A DNA stretch of 64,000 nt from Opeltia flavorubescens (taxonomy: Eukaryota; Ascomycota; Lecanoromycetes; Teloschistales; Teloschistaceae): assembly GCA_000442125.1 (NCBI GenBank), contig KE546982.1, positions 1-64,000 of the forward strand, in the 5' to 3' direction. A program made the translations under genes and the position numbers. Positions 50,366 through 63,868 of the stretch are shown here, piece by piece. Position 1 is the first letter of the stretch, and each line of letters starts with the position of its first letter. The notes beneath the pieces were generated by a model. That model saw nothing but the letters and a program-made list of their open reading frames with translations. It ran no database searches and had not been told where the DNA came from.

Positions 50366-53300
50366 TTTCTATTTAATTTTTAAAAATTTTATATTATTAA
50401 AACGCGTTTATTTAACGCTTTAAAATATATTATTATATTTTTTATTATAAAAAAGTTTATAAAAGAATCTAATTTTAAAAAGTTTTATTTTTTTAGTAGT
50501 TAATATAAATAAAATTAGTTTAATCGGAATAAATATAAATATTTAATAATAATCGATTAAATTTATATTTATTTCGGGTCGAAAAAATAATAAAAAACGT
50601 TTTTTAATAAATATATAGTTATAATAAAAAAAATAATAATATTTTTAATTCTAATATATATAAATAAATAAATAATTTAAGTAATTAATTTTAAAATTTA
50701 TTATTTTATAAATATATAAATTAATTTAATAAATTTATTGTTTTTTAAAAAAAATAAATTTATAATAATAAATTATTTTTAATATTTCAAAAAAATCGGT
50801 TTATATTTAAAAGAAATTTATAATATTTAAAATTTTAGTAATCTATAACTTTATTTCGTATATATTTTAATTAAAAAAACTTAAAATATTATTAATATAA
50901 AATTTATTAATAGAATAAAAAAATATAATATTTAATTTAATATTTGTAAAATTTTAATTTAATAATAAAAATAATTAATTATTAATAATTTCAATAATTA
51001 ATATTTTAAATATAAATTTATTATTAAATATTAAAACTATTATTAAATAATAAAATATTTATTAAATAATAAAAATATTATTAATTAATTTATTATTAAT
51101 AATCTGGAATAAAATTAATAAAGTTTATTTTAAAATAATTTTAACGCTAAAAATTTAAATTAAAAATTTAATTTACTATAAAATTTAAAAAATAAATTTT
51201 AATATTAATTAATAAATATTATATTTAATAATTTTAATTAATATTTTTTTATTTTATATTAATCTATTTTTTATAAAACTAAAAAAAATTATTAATAATT
51301 TTTAAATTATAAAAATTAATATAAAATATACCAATTAATTTAATTTTATAATTTTATTTTTTATTTTTTATTAATAAAATATTTTTTTACTTTAATTTTA
51401 AAATATTAATAATATTATAAAAATTCTATTATAAAAATAGATAATATTTAATAAAAATAGCTAAATATTTTAAAATTTTTAATAATTTAAAAGTTATTAC
51501 TTTATATAATATATAAATTATATTATTTGATTTATACTAATAGATAATATAATAATATTATTTTTTATATAATATTAAAAAATTATAAAAAATTATTTTA
51601 ATTATTATTTTAATATTTAAAAATTATATTTATTATTTTTAAATTAATTTTTTATATATATTAATTTTTTATTTTTATATAATTTTTTTTAAGAATTTTA
51701 AAGTTATTAAAATAAAAAAATATAAATTAATTTATATATATTATTAATAAAAATATTTAAATTTTTTAATTTATATATAAAATTTTAATTTTATAGAAAA
51801 TTAAATAAATTTTATAAATAATAATATAATTAGTTTATAATAGAAATATAAAAAAAGATTTTTAAATATCGATAATTTTTTATAAATTAATTTTTACTAT
51901 TTTTTAAATAAAATATTTAAAAAAAATTATTTAAATAATATAAAAAATAAATAATTTTTTTTAAATTTTTTAATTTTAATATTAGTTAAAATTTATTTAA
52001 TATTATTTTTAAATAATAATTTTATAATTAAATATATAAATTAAAATTATTTTAATATAAATTTTTATAAAATTTTTTCTATATATTAATATAATTAGTA
52101 TATTAATTTTAAAAAAAATTTAATTTTAAAATTAATAAATTAATATAAATTTATAAATTAATATAAAAAAATTTTTAATTTTTAAATTTTATTACCGTTA
52201 ATAAATAAATATAGATATTAATAAAAAAATAATTCAATTTTTAATATTAAAAACTTTTATTATCTATTTTTTTATAAAAAAAAACTAATTAAAAATTAAA
52301 TTATAATTATATAATTTTTATAAATTTTAAAAAAAAGAAAATTTTATAAAAAACTATATTAATATAATTTTATTTATATTTTAGAAATATAAATTTTTAT
52401 TATATTAATATAGCTATTTATTTAATTAAAAATCTTTTATTATAAATAAAATTTAGTAAATTTTAACGGATATTAAATTTTTAATAATTAAAATATTATA
52501 TTAATTTTTTATTTTATTTAAACAATTTTTTTAATAATTTTTTTATATAATAAATAGTAAAATCTAGTTTAAAAAAACTAATAAATATTTAAAATATAAT
52601 TTTTTTTTCTATTATTAATTAATTAAACTTTTTTTAATATATATTTATAGTTTATTTTTAAATTTTTCTTTAATAAATTAATATTAAATATTTACAAATT
52701 ATTTATTTTTTTATATATCAATTCTTAATTTATAAATATCTACGTTTTATTATAAACGTTAATAGAATATAATATTAAAAAAAAATTTTATATCGAATTT
52801 CTAATTTATATTAATTTTATTATTTAATAAATTTATAAAAAAATTTAAAACTTATAATAAATTTTATAATATAAAAAAATATTATAATAAATAAATAATA
52901 TAAATAGTTAAATATATTAAATAAAAAAATAATAAACTAATAATAATTAAAATAAAAAAATTAAATTTTTAAATTATAAACTATAAATTAAATAAATTAA
53001 AAATTATAAATTAAAAAATAAAATTTTAAATTAATAGAATAATTATTTTAATAATAAAAAAATAATAAATTAAAATTTTTATTTAATAATATTTAAAAAA
53101 TAAAAAAAAAAAAATTAAAATAATTATTAAAAATAAAAATAAAATAATAAAAAAAATAATATTTAAAAAAATTAATAAAATAAATAAAAAAAAATAATTT
53201 ATAAAAAAATTAATTATTAAAAATTAAAATAAAAAAAAATTATTAAATTATTAATATATTTAATTTAAAAAATAGTTTATTATTATTTTTAATAATAAAA

Positions 53301-53585
53301 TAAAAAAAATAAATATAATAAATTTAAAATTTAAAATAAAATAAATAAATTAAAAAAAATTTATTAAAATTAAATAATAATAAATAGAAATTTATATATA
53401 AACTATATTAATAAATAATTATTAATTTAGAAATAAAACTAAATAATAATAATTAAAAAAAATTAATTAATAAATTAAATAAATCTAGAAAAAATAATTA
53501 AAAATTTTTATATTAATTAAACTTCGATAAATAAAATAGTTTTTTAAATATATTAAAATATTTAAAAAAAAAAGTTTCGAATATT

Positions 53586-53603
53586 CGCCGCCTTCGGCGC
53601 CGA
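53586..53603. repeat. Isolated CpG-rich hairpin
   Basis: CGCCG-CCTT-CGGCG forms a 5-bp stem with a 4-base loop, followed by ccg, inside kilobases of A/T. Every C except those in the CC steps is in CpG, the context that RIP spares. Confidence 0.6.
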
Positions 53604-53949
53604 GATTATTAATATTTAATAATTACCTTTAACTTTTTAAAATAAATAAATAACAATTATAAAATCAAATAAATTAATTTTTTTTAAAAGATTTTATTAT
53701 AAATTTAGCGGGAAAATCGATATATAATTTATATTATTCGGATAAAATTGAAAATAACTATTTATAAATACTCGGTTAATTTAATTATTAAATTTATTAA
53801 ATAAAAAAAATAAATTAATTCGATTATTAAATATAATAAATAAATTAAAGTTTAATATATATATAAATTTTTTTTTTTTTTATTTATTAAAATATTAAAT
53901 TTAATTTTTTTATATATTTTAATAATTAACGCTTATTATATTTTAAATA

Positions 53950-54160
53950 TATAATTTTTTAATAAAATTAAATTTTTTAATAAAATTAAATTTTTTAATA
54001 AAATTAAATTTTTTAATAAAATTAAATTTTTTAAAAATTAATTTAATAGAAATAAAATTTAATAATTTTTTTGAATTTTTTTTTTAATTTTATTAAATTT
54101 TTTAATTTTATTAAATTNAATTTTATTAAATTTTTTAATTTTATTAAATTTTTAATTCTA
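53950..54160. repeat. 18-bp AT minisatellite in inverted halves
   Basis: About four copies of ttttttaataaaattaaat occupy roughly 53,955-54,035. The reverse-complement unit (tttaattttattaaattt) repeats from about 54,085 to 54,155. The two halves can pair into a long imperfect hairpin. One undetermined base lies at 54,118. Confidence 0.7.
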
Positions 54161-55952
54161 TTAATTATTTTAAATTTTATTAAAATTTTTAATAAATTTT
54201 AAATTAAAATCGTTTATTTGAAATTTTTAATTATTAATAATATATTATAATTCTAACCGGAATATTTATATATAATTTATACTATTTAGAGAAAATTAAT
54301 AATAATTATTTATAAAAATTGGATTAATTTAATTATTAAATTTATTATATATAGAAATTTGGTTAATTTAATTATTATATTTATTAAAAAAAAAATTTAA
54401 TTAAATTAACTATTAATTTTATAAATTAAAAAAACTCGAATAATATAATAATTAAATATAATAAATTAAAAGAATTTTAATAAAAATATAAATTTATTTT
54501 ATAATTTTTTTAAAAATTTTATAATTAATTTATTATTATTGTTTTTTTTATTAAATTTTAATATTAAATTAGATTTTTAAATAATTTAACAATTAATATT
54601 TATTATATTTTAAATTTTAAAAATATTTATAAATTAAATTTATTTTATATTAATATATTCGAAATAAAATAAAATATAAATTTATTTATTTCGAATATAA
54701 TTTTAAATTTTTATAATATTAAAAAGAAAATTGATAAAATATTCTAAATAAAATTATTTTTTATATTATTTTATTCTAAATTAGTAAAATTAAAAAGTTA
54801 ATAAAAATTAATTAAATTTAAAATTGTATATTTAAATAAATATAATTATTTTATAAAAATAAACTAAATATAATTTATTATTAATAATAAAATGAATTAA
54901 AATCTATTTTCTATATAATAAAAATTTTTTATATAAAGAATCTATTATATAAAAATTAAATAAAAACTAATTATTTTAATATTAATCGAAAAGTTTTAAT
55001 TTATATTTATATTTATAATATTTTTAATATTTATAAATTTATTATTTTATTTTTAAAAAATAATTAAATTTAAATTACTTTAAATATTTTTAATATAAAA
55101 AAATAAAAATTTATTATTTTTAATATAATTATAATTAATACAAAAAATAATATTAAATTTAAAAATAAAAATATTATAATTTAAAAATTATATAAAATTG
55201 AATTGAAATATTTTAAAATAAAAAAAAACTATAATTATAATTAAATTAATAATAAAAAATTAATTAAATTTTTTAATTTTATTAAAAAAATTTAAATTAA
55301 ATATATTATTAAATTAATTAATATTATCGATTTTTAAAATAAAAATAATAATTTAATAAATTAAAAAATTTAAAGTTTATTTAAAAAATTAAATATTATA
55401 TAATATATAATAATATATATATATATAAAAGTTTATAATATTATAATTTATATAAATAATTCTTAAATATTAAAGTTTTATATATAATAATTATATAATA
55501 ATTATATTAAATTAAAAAAAAACTATTAATTATAATAACTATAATTCGATAAAAATAATTATTAAAAAATATTTTATTTAATTAGATTAATTAATTTAAT
55601 TTATTTTTAATAAGTTATAATAGTTATTTAATTCGATCCAGCTTATTAGTACTTTTTTAAAATAATTAATTCGTAATAAAAGGATTAGAAATATAATATT
55701 TATATATATATCGGGAATTTGATTACAAGGAATAGTATATAAAATATCAGCGGAATAAATAGAAAAAAAAAGGAATTATATTCTATAAACTTTTATATTT
55801 AATTGGCCCCGATTTAAAGTATAATATATTTAATTTTATCAGTAATTATATTATATTATATAAGCAACTAGATAAAATTGCTACTATTTAAATTATTAAA
55901 TATTAATTAGCTTCAAAATTTATAAACCAATAGATCGAATATATTATATCTA

Positions 55953-57000
55953 TTATTCCTTATTTATTAACTGTTCTAACTGCTCGATATACCGCAGATA
56001 ATTATCCCGAATCCTCTGTAATATCGCAATTATTTTATTCTACGCCTGCGTAAACTTTAGATAAATATTTTCGTTTTATTTTCGTGTATTCTAAACTATA
56101 GCTAAAGCCGCCGTTAAATACTGTTTATACTTTCCAAATTTTTTTATCTAGCGCTCCGTTTTTTTATAAGCTTTACGGATATTATTTTACTTTTATTATA
56201 ACCTATTTACGGTTTTCTATTTGCCAAATAGCTGCATTAATAAGTATCGGTCGATAATATTGGCAAAATATATAGTATTTTTGGTTTATCTATTATTTAT
56301 TACCTCGAAATTGTATTTTTAATTATACTTTAATTATAATAGGAATTGAAATAATTTAATAGCGCTTTATACGTATATAAAAGTTTTTTAAACGGTAAAT
56401 AGATTATATTTAAATATTAATTGTAGTTTTTATAACTTCGCGATTTTATCGAGTATAGATAAAACTGCATCGAATTGGTCGAGATAAGAAAAAGAGATTT
56501 TAATATTAGTTACGTTAGTAAAGATCTTGCGATATAAATTAAAAAGTAGAACTCAACTAGATTAATTGGTTAATCTATTATTATACTGGATTCGCTTTTT
56601 ATTAAACTGGTAAAGATATTTTTCTATAGATTATAATTATAGGCTTTTAGTAGCGGTTTATATAATAAAAAGTAAAGCGCTATAATAATAAAAAAAACGC
56701 CGTAGTTATAAATATTAGGCTGAACTGGTTAATAAACCGCGGTAAATTCCTATTCGAATTATTTAAAAACCAGATAATTCCCGAATATAATAAAAGCTCG
56801 ATAAACCCGATTAATATAAACTATAGATAATAAATTAAAAAAGGTAATTATTCGTTTTATAATATTAATAAATTTAAATATCCAATAATTCTGGTAATAA
56901 AAAGGAAATAAAATAAGACTTGGTTTATTAATCCGTAATAATAATTTTGGTTGTATTTATAGCTATAAAATAGAAAACCCGTTATAAACTCGATATCCTT
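55953..57000 (-). pseudogene. Fossil coding region with Ulp1-like (C48) peptidase signature and coiled-coil tail
   Basis: On the minus strand a consistent frame runs for several hundred codons. A segment near 56,660-56,740 reads QPNIYNYGVFFIIIALYFLL, which resembles the QxNxxDCGVF block of Ulp1/SENP-type cysteine peptidases. After KPLLKAYNYNL comes a C-terminal region rich in Gln, Lys and Leu (for example NKIIAILQRIRDNYLRYIEQ) that is probably a coiled coil and ends at 55,953. In fungi, Ulp1-like genes occur both as host SUMO proteases and inside mobile elements. The repeat-rich setting favours a mobile-element origin. It is heavily broken. Confidence 0.5.
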
Positions 57001-60000
57001 CGATAATATATATTGGAAAAATTACTTCAATAGCTATAACCGATATTTAATTACCTGGTTTCAAAAAATTTAATATAGTATTCAAACCAGTTATATTCTA
57101 GTATAATAGCTTGAATATATCTAAAATTAGGTATACGGTATATACGGGTATTATAGGGTTAACGCTAGATTTTTATCGAAATAAGGCCCCGTTTTACGGA
57201 CTTAGAGAAAAAAACTCGTTAGCGTATTTTTAATATCTAGATAACTATAATAGATATAAAAAATATTTATATATAAAAATTATAGGTATTATACGGCTTT
57301 AGCTTATATTAAAATCTAGCGCGCTAGTATTAGCTCCCGGCGCTAAAAAAGCCGACGGGGTTTTTTTGGATTTTTAAAATTTACTAAAACTTACTTTAAA
57401 ACCCAACCTATTCCAATATATAATATTAGAATTACCTGACTCAGTTATCTTATCAATTATAATTAGACGAGTTAGCTGGATCGGAATATATAATAGGGTT
57501 AAAGATTTTTTTATAGCAGACGCTATAAAAAGTTAATTTGGAAACGATAAAAATACTAGTAAAAACAATTAAGCGGCAGAATTATTATAGTCGTTGCTAT
57601 TATTTTCGAGTAAAACAATCTATCTTCGATCAAATTCGATCGATTATTTACTATTTTTGTTATCGTTATTTACTATTTTTTTATTATTATTTTAATTATT
57701 ATCCTTTTAAAATTTTATTTTATTCGGTACTTTTAACCGCTTTTATATATTTAATATATTCGTTATAAGTTATTTACGTTTATAATATAACTTTAAACTA
57801 TCGGCCGCTGTAAAAATATTCTCGATATTTTATCGCTTGAAATACTAATCCGTTTTTTATAATTTTCCAGTTTTAATAATAATTCGTTTATTAATTAATA
57901 CGACTAGGAGCTTTTTATTGCAGTTTATAGTAATAAAATTATTTAATTTCGCCGCCGCTTCCAAAACTGCTCTACTATAAAATAATAAGAATTAGAATTT
58001 TATTAGGATAGAATTCCAGTAGGAAATACCCCCTAGTTATTATAAATACGAGAAGTATAGATATTTATACGCCGACGCGTTTTTTCTTCAAACGAGAGAT
58101 ATTTATTAATTAATACCTCCTATTAAACCTATATACGCTAATTATCAATCTCTATACTATATTCGGGGCTCTATTTGCCTAAATCGTCGAAATAGATCCA
58201 GATAATATAAATATTAAGCGTATATTACAATTGAATTGCTTTATTAACTTGGATATTTATAATAATAGATTTTCTACCCAGTTCTAACGTAGTTATATTA
58301 TTAATACTCGCTCTAATAGTAGTAAATACTATATTATCAAAAATTCCTTCCAGCTGTACAAGCGATAAAATATTAATAAAAGAAAATATATAAAAAATAA
58401 ACTGGTTCGTTTAAATTTAAATTGTAACCCTAATAACTTTTACCTATTTAAAGTATATTAAAAAAGACACTGAATTTAATAATACTAGACTAGGTAATAT
58501 TATATTTAATAACCCTAAATTTAATAATATTAGCTTTTAAAAAGCTAAAACTAGTATATCTATTAAAATAATTGGAATACGCGGTAATTAATAAAGTCGA
58601 GTTATTAAAACCTATTATAGGTTGTATAAAAGCGATATAAAAATAGACGAATAGTAAAATAATAATTATATTAGGTAATAAATAGAAGCTAGAAAGAAAG
58701 TTTTAGTATATTTTAGCCCCGAGTATTCTATTTATAAAAAGGAAGTATTTTTTAATATTATAATCCTTTATATCTATAATTTCCATCAATTTATACTACT
58801 ATCTTTTCGTTATTAAAGCCGGTTTATACCTTTTTTATAGTATAATATAAATATATTAAAATAGCTATAATAATAAATATAAAAGTTTTATTTATTCCGT
58901 TATCTTTTCCGCAGCTTTTTATATCGTTGTTATAAAAGATTGCAAGCTTTATTTATATAATACGCGCTCGCTAGAAAATCGCTATTGGAGCTCTATATAA
59001 TACTATATTTTTCTAGATACTATTTAGCTATTTATTAACCTTTTTACCTAGGTTTAAAATTAATAAAAAATATTCGATCGGTTAAAAAATAGAATAAAAT
59101 AAATATAATCTAGTTTATTAATATTAATTCTATATAAAAACACGCTCGATTTCTATATATATTTCCCTCCTATAGAGCTTCCCTATATTATACAGGTTAT
59201 ATAATAAAGCTTATATATATTAAATATAATATTAAAATTTTAGAAAATCGTTAGAATTTTTTTTAAACGGTACGCGTTAATTTTAAAACGAATATATTAA
59301 TATAGTTTTCTTTATAAAAAATTAAAGGGTTAGTATACTATTAACGCGAATTTTATACAAATCGAAATTATTATTATATATATTTAAAATTAGAATTTAA
59401 AAATACCAGAGAATAAAAGAAATAAAAAAGCGTTAAAAATTAAATTAAAGGACTTTATTCAGCTATAATAAATAAAATTAAAAAAAAAATCGAAAAAAAA
59501 AAAGTTTAAAAATAAAAATATAAAATATATATATAGTTAATAAAAAATTATAATAATATATTCGATATTATAATAAAACGTCCGTTCGAGTTTTTAAAAT
59601 TAAATTAAAGAAATTTTATAATATTTTTTAATTTTATTCTAAAAATCCTTTTATTATTATTATTTTATAATTTTTTACTAAATAGTTCCGCGTTATTTAC
59701 CGATTTAAAAAAAAAATCGTCTATTATTAGCAAATTTCAATTCGAAAACAATAGATATTTATAATATAAAAAGTAAAATATAAAATATTATTAATAATTA
59801 AATTAATATTATAAATTAATATCGAAGAAATTAAAATAATAAAATCGATTAATTTTATTTAATATAATCTAAAATTATTATTAAATAAAAATCGAATTCG
59901 GATTTATATAATTCGATATTTTATTTAAATTTTACTAAAAATATTACTATATCGATTTCGTATATTTTTTAAATTATATATATTCCGTTTATTTATTTTT

Positions 60001-63000
60001 ATTTAATATTATTTCTAATATTATAAATTTTAAAAATAAAAAATTTAAAATAAAATTTTTATTTTTTATTCCGATTTTTTCTTTTAATATTTTTAAACTA
60101 TTTATTTTATTTAAAAATATTTTTTTATTATAATATCAAATATTATATTTTATTTTAATATATTTATAAATAAATTATTTTATTTTATATACTATTTTAA
60201 AAAAAATTTTAACTAATATATTTTAATATTATTAAAATTAATTAATATAATAATTTTATTCGATTATAATATATTATTTAATTATCGAATCTATTATTAT
60301 TTGAAAAAAAATTATTCGATAATATTTTTAATAAATTAGTTTTTTTAATATATAATAATTATTTAATTTTAAAAATTTTAAAATTCTCGAATATAATTAA
60401 TATATATATTTTTGAAAATAATTTATAAATTAAAATATTAAATTGTTATTTTTTTTATTAATTTAAAATTAATATTTATTTTTAAATTTTAATTATAAAT
60501 TCGATTTTAAGATTAATAAATAATATTATATTAAATAAATATTAAAAATTTTAAATTAAAATATATATTTTATATAAATTATATTATAAAATTTATACAA
60601 AAGTTTTTATCGATAAAAATAGAAAAAATATTTATTATAATATTAAATTAATATTATTACNGTTTTAATTAAAATAATAAATTTTATAATTATAGATTTT
60701 TTTAATACTAAAATTTATATATTATTATTTTCGTTAATTAATATTATTTATATAATTTTTTATTTTTTTCTAAATTTTAAATCGAAGCTATTTAAAAAAA
60801 TTTTAAAACGATTTTTATATATAAAAAAATAAAAGTTTTTAAAAATAAAAAAAAAATTTAAAATAGAAATATTAAAATTTCGAATATTATATATTATATA
60901 TAAACTATTTATTTTAATATATAATATTTTTATAATATTTAGATTTTAAATTTATAAAAATAAATAAATATAATATTTATTTATATAATTATTTAAATTT
61001 TTTATTTTTTATTTTTAAACTAATAATAATAATTTTATTATAATTTATTATAAAAACTTTAAGAAAAATATTTTATTTTTCGATAATTATACCGCTGGTA
61101 TTTTATTAGAAAACTTTAATAAACTCGATTATTAAAATTATTATAAATTTTTCGATTCGATATTTAAAGCTATTTTTAAAAAATTCAATTATTTTTTTTT
61201 ATTTAATAATTTTACTAGTATATATAAATCGAAAAGATTTTTTTATATTTTTTTCTAGAATAAAATAGAAAATAATAAATAAAATAAAAAATAAAAACTT
61301 TTATTAAATAATAAAAAATAATAATTTTATATTATTAAACAATTATTAAAAATATAATTTTATTATTATAACTATATTTTATAAATAAAAAATTAATAAA
61401 ATAAATAAAATAAAATAATTATTATAATTTAAAAAAAACTTTTTAAATATATTAATCTAATTAAAATTAGTATTTTTTAGTTTTTTTATTTATTTAATTC
61501 TAGATTTAATAAAAAAATAATTTTTAATTTTTAATATAATATTATTATTTTATATTTATAATATAATAAATAATAATTATTAAAAATTATATATATTAAA
61601 AGTAATATTATTTATTTCCGTATATATAAATATTATTAAATATTATATAATATTAAATTATTTCAATAAATTTAATATTATTTTATTTATTTAATTATTA
61701 TATTTATATTAATTTTCAATTAATAGAAATAATTAAAATATATTTTAATTTTAATTTTTTTTAGTAAAATTTTGAATATTTTTTATAATAATTTAAAGAA
61801 TTTAATTTATTTTATTTTAATATTAATTTTTATTATAATTTTCTTTTTATAAAAATATTTTAAAACTATATTAATTATTTTTTAAAATAGAATTAGGTTT
61901 TTATAATAAATTTTAGAGTTTATATAGATAATATTAATAAAAAAAACCTAGATTTATATTATATTTTAATATAGAAATTTTTTAAAAATCGAATAATTTA
62001 AATTAAAAAAATTTTTATTAGAATTTTTTTTTTAAATTAAAGCGAATATTTTATAAATTTTTATTAAATTTATAAATAACTTTTATAATAATATTATTAT
62101 ACTTTTTAAAAATAAAACCTTTTAAATTTATATTAAAAAATTAGTAAAAAAATTTATATAAAATAATTTAAATTTTAATTTTTAATTTTTAAATTTTAAA
62201 TTTATTAAATAATTTATAATAAAATTAATAAATTTATAAATATTATTAAATTTATTAAAATATTTAAATAATAAAATAAATTTTTTTTATAAATCTAGTT
62301 TATTTTATTGAATAAAATCGAAAAAAAATATTATATCGCTATTAAATAGAATAAAATTTCGAAAAAAAAAATAATAGAATAAATTTAAAAATATAAAAAA
62401 TTTATAAAAATAATAATAAATTTTTTTTATTAAATAATTATTTATAAACGTTTGTTTAATTTAATTATTAGAAATTTATATATTAAATTTCTAAAATTTA
62501 TAATTTATTTTATTAAAAAATATAATAATTATATTAATTAATATCTATTTATTATAAAAAACTTAATAATATTAATATATAATTTAAAAAAATTATAAAA
62601 TATTATAATAATTATTATAATATATACGTTTTTATATAATAAATAATAATTAAATATAAAATAATAAATATATATTATTATTATATTATAGTTTAAGTTT
62701 ATATTAAAAAAATAAAATTTTTTTTTAATATAGTATTATAATTAGTAAATTAATTTAAAAATTATTATAAATAAAAAAAAATATTAAATTATAATATATA
62801 TTTTCTAAAAAAAAATTTTTAATAAACTATTATTTACTATAATATAATAATATTTTTTTGTTTTTAATAATTTATAATTTAAAAAAAAATTTTAAATTAT
62901 TTTAATATAATTATTAATAAAATAAAAATTATAAAAATAATATTTTTTAAAAAAATTTAAATAATTATTAATATTAAATATTTTAATATTCGATTAATAA

Positions 63001-63470
63001 TTTTTTTTAAAAAAAATAGAAATTATTATTATTAAAACTTTATATAATTTTTTTTAAAATAAAAAAAATAATTAATTTAATATTTATAATAATAATAATA
63101 AAATTATAAAATATTAAAATAAAATAATTTACAAAAAAAAAATATAAAAAAGTAATAATATATTAATTATAATAAAATATTCTATTTTATATATAAAAAA
63201 ACCCGAAATTTTTTTAAAAAAATTTTTAAAAAATTTTAATTATTAATATTTATATTTATTTTTAATATTTTAATTAATATTTTTAAAATTAAAAATTTTA
63301 AAAATTTTAAAATTCGAAATTATTAATTTATTTAGTATTTTAATTAAATTATAATTTTTTTTATATTTAATAGTTCCTGCTAAATATAATAAAAAAATAA
63401 TTAATAATTAAAAAATTAAATAAATTAATTATTTTTTTTTAAATAATTTTTTAAAAAAAATATTTTTTAT
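57001..63470. other. AT-rich RIP block, GC-richer at its left part
   Basis: From 57,000 to about 59,300 moderate G/C remains, probably the rest of the element that held the Ulp1-like fossil. A 76-codon plus-strand open stretch at 57,538-57,768 is almost all Phe/Tyr/Ile/Leu and looks like a composition artefact. From about 59,300 to 63,470 the sequence is nearly pure A/T without features. Confidence 0.6.
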
Positions 63471-63472
63471 TT

Positions 63473-63568
63473 TTTTAGCTTTATTAGGCTTTTTAGCCCT
63501 ATTAGATTTTTTAGCCCTACCAGGCTTTTCAGCCCTACTAGCTATTTCAGCCCTATAAGCTTTTTTAG
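63473..63568. repeat. 18-bp minisatellite (TTTTTAGCCCTATTAGGC type)
   Basis: Five units such as attaggctttttagccct, attagattttttagccct and accaggcttttcagccct follow one another, directly before the dispersed repeat copy B. CpA is still present (tcagccct), so this end is less RIP-altered than the desert to its left. Confidence 0.78.
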
Positions 63569-63591
63569 TAAACGTACAATAAAAATCGCCA

Positions 63592-63868
63592 GTGTAAATC
63601 TTCTACAGCTAATAGCGCCACCAATTTTTATTCGAATTTTACAATTTTTGCGTCGTTAAAATATACTCGTTAAGCGCTTTAAATTGAATTACTTTATATA
63701 TTACTGTATAAAAAACTAAAGAAGTTATATTAACTGCAAAATCTAGCTGGATTTTAGTATTCCTCGTTTATTAAACGCAGCTTGCAGCCAATAGATAAAC
63801 GGATAAAAATCAGTTTTTTATATAAACTGGATTTTTTATTTTTGAATTTTATTATAAAAAAAATAGAT
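63592..63868. repeat. Dispersed repeat, about 280 bp, copy B
   Basis: Same-orientation match to 27,018-27,300, but it retains CpA and TpG (gcagcttgcagccaatag), so it is the less mutated copy. Together the two copies show the RIP direction of change. Neither contains a recognisable gene, and the distance of 36 kb argues against a single element bounded by them. Confidence 0.8.

Larger units (their letters stand above)
50366..55950. other. Near-pure A/T desert
   Basis: This is the most AT-extreme part of the window, with runs of several hundred bases holding almost no C or G. No gene is visible. It contains the GC-rich hairpin at 53,586 and the AT minisatellite at 53,950-54,160. Confidence 0.7.

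Noticed and set aside
57538-57768. 76-codon plus-strand open stretch that looks like a membrane protein
   Set aside because: Its Phe/Tyr/Ile/Leu content is what A/T-rich DNA yields by chance. There is no supporting start context or homologue.
27018-63868. One giant element bounded by the two 280-bp repeats
   Set aside because: The interval includes an ordinary PKS/O-methyltransferase locus, the repeats lack clear terminal motifs or target duplications, and their RIP loads differ.
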